From: Melaminivora suipulveris
Lineage (GTDB): Bacteria > Pseudomonadota > Gammaproteobacteria > Burkholderiales > Burkholderiaceae_C
NCBI RefSeq assembly: GCF_003008575.1
Contig: NZ_CP027667.1
Span: 3,186,001-3,250,000 of the forward strand
Reading direction: 5' to 3'
DNA: 64,000 bases
Both the position numbers and the translations under genes were made by a program. Each line of letters begins with the position of its first letter. Positions within the stretch are counted from its first letter, which is position 1. The notes beneath the pieces are model-generated. The model saw only the letters and a program-made list of their open reading frames with translations, was not told the DNA's origin and did no database searches. Shown here in pieces: positions 58,126 through 64,000 of this stretch.

Positions 58126-58457
58126 GGTGCGGGCGCGGCGTGGCGCGCATCATGCCCGAGCGCTCGGGCGGCTGGATGCGGATGACGCAGCGGGCAGGCT
58201 GCCGCTTTCCCATATCGTGCAGCCATCTTTTCAAATGGCGATAAATTACCTCTGCTGCGCTGCCGCAATTTTTCTCATTACAAGAAATATTTTTTCACAT
58301 CGGGAAAACACGTGCGCAAGTGCTTGTCAGGAAACATAAAAAATTTTGTCTTATATAAGACATAAGATGTTGCACAAGTCTTATACAAGACTTAAAGTTC
58401 ATCCCAACGGCACACACTGCCGGCCCCGATCACTCAACCCTTGTCTGGAGAGCCTTC
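58126..58457 (+). promoter_or_regulatory. aceA: Upstream region of isocitrate lyase
   Basis: This 332-bp gap becomes strongly AT-rich from about 58230. It holds two similar palindromes (58348-58361 and 58378-58391), an A-rich stretch near 58330-58346 and the CTGGAGAG ribosome site of aceA at 58445-58452. No gene is seen in it on either strand. Confidence 0.6.
58348..58391. promoter_or_regulatory. Tandem palindromic operators before aceA
   Basis: GTCTTATATAAGAC (58348-58361) is a perfect palindrome. AAGTCTTATACAAGACTT (58376-58393) repeats it with one changed base and longer arms. Centres are 30 bp apart, about three helical turns, so two dimers of one regulator could bind on the same DNA face. 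The regulator is not identified in the window. Confidence 0.6.
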
Positions 58458-59789
58458 ATGCCCGACTCCCTCAACGCTCAACTGAGCCGTGAACAACAGA
58501 TCGCCGCCCTGGAAAAGGACTGGGCGCAAAACCCCCGCTGGAAGGGCATCAAGCGCGGCTACAGCGCCGCCGACGTGGTGCGCCTGCGCGGCAGCCTGCA
58601 GCCCGAGTACACGCTGGCCCGCCGCGGAGCGGAAAAGCTGTGGGACAAGATCAACGGCGGCGCCAAGAAGGGTTACGTGAACGCCTTCGGCGCCATCACC
58701 GCCGGCCAGGCCATGCAGCAGGCCAAGGCTGGCCTGGAGGCCGTGTACCTGTCGGGCTGGCAGGTGGCCGCCGACGGCAACACCTCCGAGACCATGTACC
58801 CCGACCAGTCGCTGTACGCGTATGACTCGGTGCCGACCATGGTGCGCCGCATCAACAACACCTTCAAGCGCGCCGACGAGATCCAGTGGGGCCGCGGCGT
58901 GAACCCCGGCGACAAGGAGTTCATCGACTATTTCCTGCCCATCGTGGCGGACGCCGAGGCCGGCTTCGGCGGCGTGCTGAACGCCTTCGAGCTGATGAAG
59001 AACATGATCGCGGCGGGCGCTGCCGGCGTGCACTTCGAGGACCAGCTCGCGGCCGTGAAGAAGTGCGGCCACATGGGCGGCAAGGTGCTGGTGCCCACGC
59101 AGGAAGCCTGCGAGAAGCTGATCGCCGCGCGCTTTGCCGCCGACGTCATGGGCGTGCCCACCATCGTGCTGGCACGCACCGACGCCGAGGCCGCCAACCT
59201 GATCACCAGCGACCACGACGCCAACGACAAGCCTTTCCTGACCGGCGAGCGCACGCAAGAGGGCTTCTATCGCGTCAAGAATGGCCTGGAGCAGGCCATC
59301 AGCCGCGGCGTGGCCTACGCCCCCTACGCCGACCTGGTGTGGTGCGAGACCGGCACGCCCGACCTGGGCTTTGCCCGCGAGTTCGCCCAGGCCGTGCACG
59401 CCAAGTGCCCCGGCAAGCTGCTGTCCTACAACTGCTCGCCGTCGTTCAACTGGAAGAAGAACCTGGACGACGCGACGATTGCCAAGTTCCAGGACGAGCT
59501 GTCCGCGCTGGGCTACAAATACCAGTTCATCACGCTGGCCGGTATCCACAGCAACTGGTACAACACCTTCAAGTTCGCCCACGCCTACGCCCGCGGCGAG
59601 GGCATGCGTCACTACGTGGAGATGATCCAGGAGCCGGAATTCGCCGCCCGCGAGCAGGGCTACACCTTCGTGTCGCATCAACAGGAAGTGGGCGCCGGCT
59701 ACTTCGACGACGTGACCACCGTGATCCAGGGCGGCTCGTCCTCGGTCAAGGCGCTGACCGGCTCGACCGAAGAAGAGCAGTTCCACTGA
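58458..59789 (+). CDS. aceA: Isocitrate lyase
   Basis: Splits isocitrate into glyoxylate and succinate in the glyoxylate shunt, needed for growth on acetate and fatty acids. The 443-residue protein contains [10 protein letters not shown], the catalytic loop [35 protein letters not shown] and [11 protein letters not shown]. Length is that of the short proteobacterial form. It stands alone; no malate synthase is near. Two palindromic sites precede it. Confidence 0.98.
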   Translation: MPDSLNAQLSREQQIAALEKDWAQNPRWKGIKRGYSAADVVRLRGSLQPEYTLARRGAEKLWDKINGGAKKGYVNAFGAITAGQAMQQAKAGLEAVYLSGWQVAADGNTSETMYPDQSLYAYDSVPTMVRRINNTFKRADEIQWGRGVNPGDKEFIDYFLPIVADAEAGFGGVLNAFELMKNMIAAGAAGVHFEDQLAAVKKCGHMGGKVLVPTQEACEKLIAARFAADVMGVPTIVLARTDAEAANLITSDHDANDKPFLTGERTQEGFYRVKNGLEQAISRGVAYAPYADLVWCETGTPDLGFAREFAQAVHAKCPGKLLSYNCSPSFNWKKNLDDATIAKFQDELSALGYKYQFITLAGIHSNWYNTFKFAHAYARGEGMRHYVEMIQEPEFAAREQGYTFVSHQQEVGAGYFDDVTTVIQGGSSSVKALTGSTEEEQFH

Positions 59790-59842
59790 TCCGACGCAGC
59801 CGGGCGCTCGCAGCGGCGCCCGTGCTCTGCGCACGACCTTCC

Positions 59843-59867
59843 AGGCCACCCTCGCGGGTGGCCTTTT
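59843..59867 (+). terminator. Intrinsic terminator after aceA
   Basis: GGCCACCC (59844-59851) pairs with GGGTGGCC (59856-59863), four-base loop, followed by four T. It stands 54 bp after the aceA stop. Confidence 0.8.
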
Positions 59868-59894
59868 CGTTGCTGCGCGGGCGGCTGGCTTGGT

Positions 59895-60806
59895 TCACGG
59901 CAGCGATTGCACGGCTTGGCGCAGATGCTCCAGCAGCGCCTGTACCAGGGGGTTGTCCGGCTCACGCCGCCACATGGCAAGCATCTCCGACGGCGGATGT
60001 GCCCCCGCCAGCGGCCTGAACACCAGGCCGGGCAGGCCCACGCGCTGCAGCGCGGACGGCACCACCGCCACGCCCTGGCCCAGCGAGACCAGGGCGATGA
60101 CCGACAGCCAGTGCCGCACCTCGTGCCGCACCTCGGGCGCGAAGCCGTGCGCCTGGCACATCTCGTAGATGCGCTGGTGGTAGGCGGGCGAGACCAGGCT
60201 GGAAAACAGGATCAGCCGCTCGCCCTTGAGTTGCGTCAGGTCGACGGCCGGCGCGCGCGCCAGCGCATGGTCGGCGGGCAGGCAGGCGACGAAGGGTTCG
60301 GAGGCGATCAGCCGGCTGGCGATGCCCTCGGGCGGCTGGATGGAGTGCACCAGCGCCACGTCCAGGCGCAGTTGCTGCACGCCCAGCAACTGCTCGGCGC
60401 TGTTGGCCTCCAGCATGTCCACGCGCACGTCGGGGTGCGTGCGCTGCATTTGCGCCAGGGCCTGCGGCAGGCCCCGGTACAGGCTGGAGCCGACAAAACC
60501 CAGCCGCAGATGCCCGCGCGTGCCGCCGGCGATGTCACGCGCTTCCTGCGCCGCCTGCCGCGACAACGCCAGCAGCTGGCGCGCGCGCGACTGCAGATGT
60601 TCACCGGCCGCCGTCAGCCGCACGCCGCGGCTGCTGCGCTCAAAGAGCTGGGCGCCAAGCTGCTCCTCCAGTTGACGGATGGCCACGCTCAGCGGCGGCT
60701 GGGAAATGCACAGCCGCTGCGCCGCGCGGCCGAAGTGAAGCTCCTCGGCCAGCATGACGAAGTAGTGCAGCAGGCGGCTGTCCAGAGCGGGCTGGTTGTT
60801 ATTCAC
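59895..60806 (-). CDS. LysR-type transcriptional regulator
   Basis: A 303-residue LTTR: the helix-turn-helix reads FVMLAEELHFGRAAQRLCISQPPLSVAIRQLEEQLGAQLFER in two blocks, followed by a periplasmic-binding-like effector domain. The GTG at 60806 places the HTH at the usual distance from the start; the frame is open further upstream. It is divergent from an acyl-CoA dehydrogenase gene, 89 bp apart, which it probably controls. Confidence 0.9.
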   Translation of the reverse strand: MNNNQPALDSRLLHYFVMLAEELHFGRAAQRLCISQPPLSVAIRQLEEQLGAQLFERSSRGVRLTAAGEHLQSRARQLLALSRQAAQEARDIAGGTRGHLRLGFVGSSLYRGLPQALAQMQRTHPDVRVDMLEANSAEQLLGVQQLRLDVALVHSIQPPEGIASRLIASEPFVACLPADHALARAPAVDLTQLKGERLILFSSLVSPAYHQRIYEMCQAHGFAPEVRHEVRHWLSVIALVSLGQGVAVVPSALQRVGLPGLVFRPLAGAHPPSEMLAMWRREPDNPLVQALLEHLRQAVQSLP

Positions 60807-60895
60807 TTGAAATATGGAAGAAGTGCTTATTGATATTGGACATGAATCGACAGGCCTGCTGCAATAGGACATCCGCCGATTCCAGGAGAGCCCCC

Positions 60896-62641
60896 ATGTC
60901 CGCCACCGACCAGACCCAGATGTCCGCCCTGGCTCAGGCCAGCGCCGCCGCCCACCCGGTTCCCGACCGCGGCCACGTCAACCTCTACACCACCGACGGC
61001 GAGCTGCGGTCGCTGCTGGCGCTGTACCTGCCGGCGGATTTGAACGCCCATCTTCAGCCGTGGTTCGAACGCATGGGCGAGCTGGCCGGCGGCGTGGTCG
61101 ACGACTGGGCGCTCGAGGCCGACCGCAACCCGCCCACCCTGCAGATGCGCTCGCGCTCGGGCAAGGACGAGCAGCGCATCCACAAGCACCCGGCCTATGT
61201 CGAGATGGAAAAGATCGCCTACCAGCAATTTGGCCTGGCGGCGATCTCACACCGCGAGGACATGCTGGGCTGGACGGGGAAGATGCCGCCCATCGTCAAG
61301 TACGCGCTGACGTACCTGTTCGTGCAGTCCGAGTTCGGCCTGTGCTGTCCGTTGTCCATGACCGACTCGCTCACGCGCACCCTGAAGAAATACGGCGAGC
61401 AGGGGCTGGTCGACAAATACCTGCCCACGCTGCTGGCCATGGATTTCGACTCCAGCGTGCAAGGCTCCATGTTCATGACCGAGCAGGCCGCCGGCTCGGA
61501 CATTGCGAACACCATGACCATCGCCAGCCCGCAGGACGACGGCACCTGGCGCCTGTATGGCGAGAAATGGTTTTGCTCCAACCCCGACGCCGGTTTTGCC
61601 ATGGTGCTGGCGCGTGTCGAGGGCGGCCCCCCCGGCATGAAGGGCATCTCGCTGTTCCTGCTGCCGCGCGTGCTGGACGACGGCAGCACCAACCACTACC
61701 ACATCGTGCGCCTGAAGGACAAGCTGGGCACGCGCTCCATGGCCAGCGGCGAGATCCGCATGGAAGGCGCCGTGGCCTACCTGGTGGGCGAGCAGGGCCG
61801 GGGCTTCGTCCAGATGGCCGACATGGTCAACAACTCGCGCCTCTCGAACGGCATGCGCTCGGCCGGCATGATGCGCCGCGCCGTGGCCGAGGCCGAGTTC
61901 ATCGCCCGCGAGCGCCGCGCCTTTGGCAGGCAGTTGCAGGACCTGCCGCTGATGCGCGTGCAGCTCGACAAGCTGCGCGTGCCCGCCGAGCAGGCGCGCA
62001 CCATGGTCTTTCAGACTGCCGCCGCGCTGGCGCGCTCGGACGCAGGCGAGCCGGATGCCTATGCGCTCCTGCGCATCCTCACGCCCATGATCAAGTTCCG
62101 CGCCTGCCGCGACGCGCGCAAGGTGACGGGCGACGCCATGGAGGTGCGCGGCGGCTGCGGCTATATCGAGGAGTGGGCCGACCCGCGCCTGGTGCGCGAC
62201 GCTCACCTGGGCTCCATCTGGGAGGGCACGAGCAACATCGTCGCGCTGGACGTCATCCGCGCCATCCGCCGCGAGGGCTCGCTGCCGGTGCTGCAGGCTC
62301 ACCTGCGGGGCCTGCTGGCCGACGCCGATCTCGCGCCCGCTTACCACGAGGCGCTTGAGCAGGCGCTGGCGCGCGCCGCGCAACTGGCCGAGCGCGCTGC
62401 CGGCGACGGCGGCGAACATCTCGCGCGCCAGGCCGCCACCGCCCTGTACAACTGCACCACGGCGATCGCCATGGCCTGGGAAGCGCGCAAGACCGGCTCG
62501 GCCGAGCGCCTGCGCCTGTCGCAACTGGCGCTGCTGCACCGCGTGCTGCCGCGCGACCCGCTGGCAGAGGCCGTGCTCCCGGCCGATTGGCAGGCTCAGA
62601 AACCGGCGCCGCGCGCCGATGTTCATCAAAAAACGCATTGA
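60896..62641 (+). CDS. Acyl-CoA dehydrogenase (large, FadE-like)
   Basis: A 581-residue flavoenzyme of the acyl-CoA dehydrogenase superfamily: MTEQAAGSDIANTMTIA, a GEKWFCSNPDAGFAMVLAR block, and the C-terminal GGCGYIEEWADPRLVRDAHLGSIWEGTSNI with the likely active region. It oxidises an acyl-CoA to the enoyl-CoA; the substrate is unknown. An AGGAGAG site precedes the ATG. Its last codons (HQKTH and the TGA) come from a dispersed 58-bp element. Confidence 0.88.
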   Translation: MSATDQTQMSALAQASAAAHPVPDRGHVNLYTTDGELRSLLALYLPADLNAHLQPWFERMGELAGGVVDDWALEADRNPPTLQMRSRSGKDEQRIHKHPAYVEMEKIAYQQFGLAAISHREDMLGWTGKMPPIVKYALTYLFVQSEFGLCCPLSMTDSLTRTLKKYGEQGLVDKYLPTLLAMDFDSSVQGSMFMTEQAAGSDIANTMTIASPQDDGTWRLYGEKWFCSNPDAGFAMVLARVEGGPPGMKGISLFLLPRVLDDGSTNHYHIVRLKDKLGTRSMASGEIRMEGAVAYLVGEQGRGFVQMADMVNNSRLSNGMRSAGMMRRAVAEAEFIARERRAFGRQLQDLPLMRVQLDKLRVPAEQARTMVFQTAAALARSDAGEPDAYALLRILTPMIKFRACRDARKVTGDAMEVRGGCGYIEEWADPRLVRDAHLGSIWEGTSNIVALDVIRAIRREGSLPVLQAHLRGLLADADLAPAYHEALEQALARAAQLAERAAGDGGEHLARQAATALYNCTTAIAMAWEARKTGSAERLRLSQLALLHRVLPRDPLAEAVLPADWQAQKPAPRADVHQKTH

Positions 62642-62687
62642 GTCGGCGTCCTGTAAGCGTAGTTGGCTACAAAAAAAATAGCAAAAC
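62626..62687 (-). repeat. Dispersed 58-bp element, copy 11 (gives stop codon)
   Basis: Reverse copy: on the minus strand TTTTGCTATTTTTTTTGTAG, then GACGCCGACTCAATGCG and a TTTTTTGATG end. It forms the end of the acyl-CoA dehydrogenase gene and most of the 65-bp gap before the receptor gene. Confidence 0.7.
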
Positions 62688-62706
62688 CCTTTTATTGGAG
62701 ACAAAC

Positions 62707-63699
62707 ATGACCCACCCCCGACGCGCCGCCCTGGGCGCCATCGCCCTGGCCGCGCTGACGGCCGCGCTGCCGGCCACCGCGCAGGACAAGTTCCCCGCCA
62801 AACCCATCAGCTTCGTCGTGCCCTTCCCGCCGGGCGGGCCGACGGACGCCATGGCGCGCATCCTGGCCACCGAGCTCACGCGCGAGCTGGGCCAGAGCGT
62901 GATCGTGGACAACCGCGCCGGTGCCGGCGGCAACATCGGTGCCGACGCGGTGGCGCGCGCCAACCCGGATGGCTACACCATCATGTTCGGCACCTCGGGG
63001 CCGCTGGCCATCAACCAGAGCCTGTACAAGGGACTGAAGTACGACCCGCGCACGAGCTATGAGCCCGTCATCTCCGTGGGCTACCTGCCCAACATCCTGG
63101 TGGTGCGGCCCAACCTGGGCGTGAACAACGTGCAGGAGCTGATCGCCAAGGACAAAGCCGACCCCGGCAAGCTCAACTTCGCCTCGTCGGGCAACGGTGC
63201 TTCGTCGCACCTGGCGGGTGTGCTGTTCAACGGTTTGGCCGGCACCAAACTGGTGCACGTGCCCTACAGAGGCACGGGCCCCGCGCTCAACGACCTGCTG
63301 GCCGGGCAGGTGGACATGACCTTCACCGACATCCTGACGGCGCTGCCCTACATCAAGGGCGGCAAGGTCAAGCCGCTGGGCGTGGCGACTGCCAAGCGCT
63401 CCAGCGCGCTGCCGGAGCTGCCCACCATCGGCGAACAGGGCGGCACGGAACTCAAGGCCTACGACGTGAGCGTGTTCTTCGGCGTCGTTGCCCCCAAAGG
63501 CACGCCGGCTGATCGTATCAACGTACTGAACCAGGCGTTCTCGCGAGCCCTGGATTCCGGCAAGGTGCGCCAGACATTTGCCACGCAGGGGTTGGAGGCC
63601 TCGCCCGACCGCACGCCTGCCTACCTCGGTCAATTCATCAAGACCGAGGTGGACAAGTGGGGTCAGGTGGTCCGACAGTCGGGCGTGCAATTGGATTGA
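62707..63699 (+). CDS. Bug-type tripartite tricarboxylate (TTT) receptor
   Basis: A 330-residue exported binding protein. The signal peptide ends near ATAQD, and the Bug family pattern follows: FPAKPISFVVPFPPGGPTDAMAR, VDNRAGAGGNIGADAVARANPDGYT and PYRGTGPALNDLLAGQVDMTF. Bug receptors bind carboxylates or their amides; many lie without the matching membrane genes, as here. It stands between acyl-CoA dehydrogenase and CaiB-type genes and may take up the acid that they process. Confidence 0.92.
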   Translation: MTHPRRAALGAIALAALTAALPATAQDKFPAKPISFVVPFPPGGPTDAMARILATELTRELGQSVIVDNRAGAGGNIGADAVARANPDGYTIMFGTSGPLAINQSLYKGLKYDPRTSYEPVISVGYLPNILVVRPNLGVNNVQELIAKDKADPGKLNFASSGNGASSHLAGVLFNGLAGTKLVHVPYRGTGPALNDLLAGQVDMTFTDILTALPYIKGGKVKPLGVATAKRSSALPELPTIGEQGGTELKAYDVSVFFGVVAPKGTPADRINVLNQAFSRALDSGKVRQTFATQGLEASPDRTPAYLGQFIKTEVDKWGQVVRQSGVQLD

Positions 63700-63701
63700 G
63701 G

Positions 63702-64000
63702 ATGGCTGTGACCGAGCAAGTTTCCATTTCTCCCGAAGCGCGGCCCGGCGCGCTGGCCGGCATCAGGGTGCTGGATCTTTCGCGCATCCTGGGCGGGCCG
63801 CTGGCCGGCCAGATCCTGGGCGACCATGGCGCCGACGTGCTGAAAGTCGAGCCGCCGCAGGGCGACGACACGCGCGCCTGGGGCCCGCCGTTCAAGGACG
63901 GCGTGGCCTCGTACTACTACGGCCTGAACCGCAACAAGCGCATCCAGTTCCTGGATCTGTCGGCGCCTGAAGGGCAGCGGCGCGTGCGCGAGCTGATGGC
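63702..64000 (+). CDS. CaiB/BaiF-family CoA-transferase, cut by the window end
   Basis: The first 99 residues are present: MAVTEQVSISPEARPGALAG, then IRVLDLSRILGGPLAGQILGDHGADVLKVEPPQGDDTRAWGPP in two parts and YYYGLNRNKR. These are the start of a class III (CaiB/Frc) acyl-CoA transferase, whose usual length is about 400 residues. It begins two bases after the Bug receptor stop. It would load an acid with CoA for the dehydrogenase upstream. Confidence 0.88.
   Translation, partial: MAVTEQVSISPEARPGALAGIRVLDLSRILGGPLAGQILGDHGADVLKVEPPQGDDTRAWGPPFKDGVASYYYGLNRNKRIQFLDLSAPEGQRRVRELM

Overview
The window is high-GC DNA packed with genes, and it looks like a chromosomal segment of a betaproteobacterium of the family Comamonadaceae (Acidovorax, Alicycliphilus, Melaminivora or a relative). 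This rests on protein character (RimP-NusA-InfB-RbfA-TruB-TypA, RatA/RnfH/SmpB, GuaB/GuaA), on a Bug-type tripartite receptor next to a CaiB-type CoA-transferase, and on a dispersed AT-rich/GC-rich small repeat. No phage, IS element, CRISPR array or rRNA operon is visible.

Layout. 1-420: two identical tRNA-Leu(CAG) genes on the minus strand, each with its own terminator. 439-2712: RNase R. 2778-5995: an SDR, two membrane/periplasmic c-type cytochromes and a thioredoxin-like protein. 6034-14621: the translation/transcription operon rimP-nusA-infB-rbfA-truB-typA, with a terminator-like hairpin directly after its promoter. 14678-16680: an EamA transporter and a 3-hydroxyisobutyryl-CoA hydrolase-like enzyme. 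16756-23163: housekeeping genes (smpB, ratA, rnfH, guaB, guaA and small proteins). 23309-34852: a light-response cluster around a B12-binding MerR regulator of the LitR/CarH type. It holds a TIGR01777 epimerase and a lipocalin on one side, and on the other an eight-gene membrane-lipid run (FAD oxidoreductase, DUF1365, CFA-type methyltransferase, chalcone isomerase-like, MFS, DUF3833, SDR, NTF2-like) ending in a DNA photolyase. 34986-38677: a lipoprotein, a membrane-anchored TlpA-type redoxin and an OmpR/histidine-kinase pair. 38900-44086: ttrBCA, a tetrathionate reductase, with a perfect FNR box upstream. 44306-49712: an acyl-CoA ligase, then a Tat-exported flavin amine oxidase with a cytochrome c and a lipoprotein RidA. 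49764-53117: rlmD, a BI-1 family membrane protein and a GlcG/HbpS protein. 53304-55960: an iron/haem block (hemP, exbD, exbB, tonB, a 25-residue membrane peptide, bfd) with Fur-like sites. 56169-64000: a SWIB protein, an RraA-family protein, a second EamA transporter, isocitrate lyase with twin upstream palindromes, and a LysR / acyl-CoA dehydrogenase / Bug receptor / CaiB cluster cut by the window end.

The most unusual signal is a short dispersed element of about 58 bp found eleven times, in both orientations. Six copies lie in intergenic DNA or reach a gene end only as a stop codon source; three copies form the end of a gene and supply its stop codon; and three lie in frame inside conserved enzymes (truB, rlmD and the hydroxyisobutyryl-CoA hydrolase). 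In truB and rlmD the copies have the same orientation and reading phase. One pair of opposed copies flanks a 21-bp-stem hairpin. Other points worth following are the attenuator-like leader of the nusA operon, the RNase R start codon overlapping a tRNA promoter, the LitR operator repeats, a KR-type Tat signal on TtrB, the extracytoplasmic RidA, and the small membrane ORF overlapping bfd. All assignments come from reading the sequence; no database search was run.
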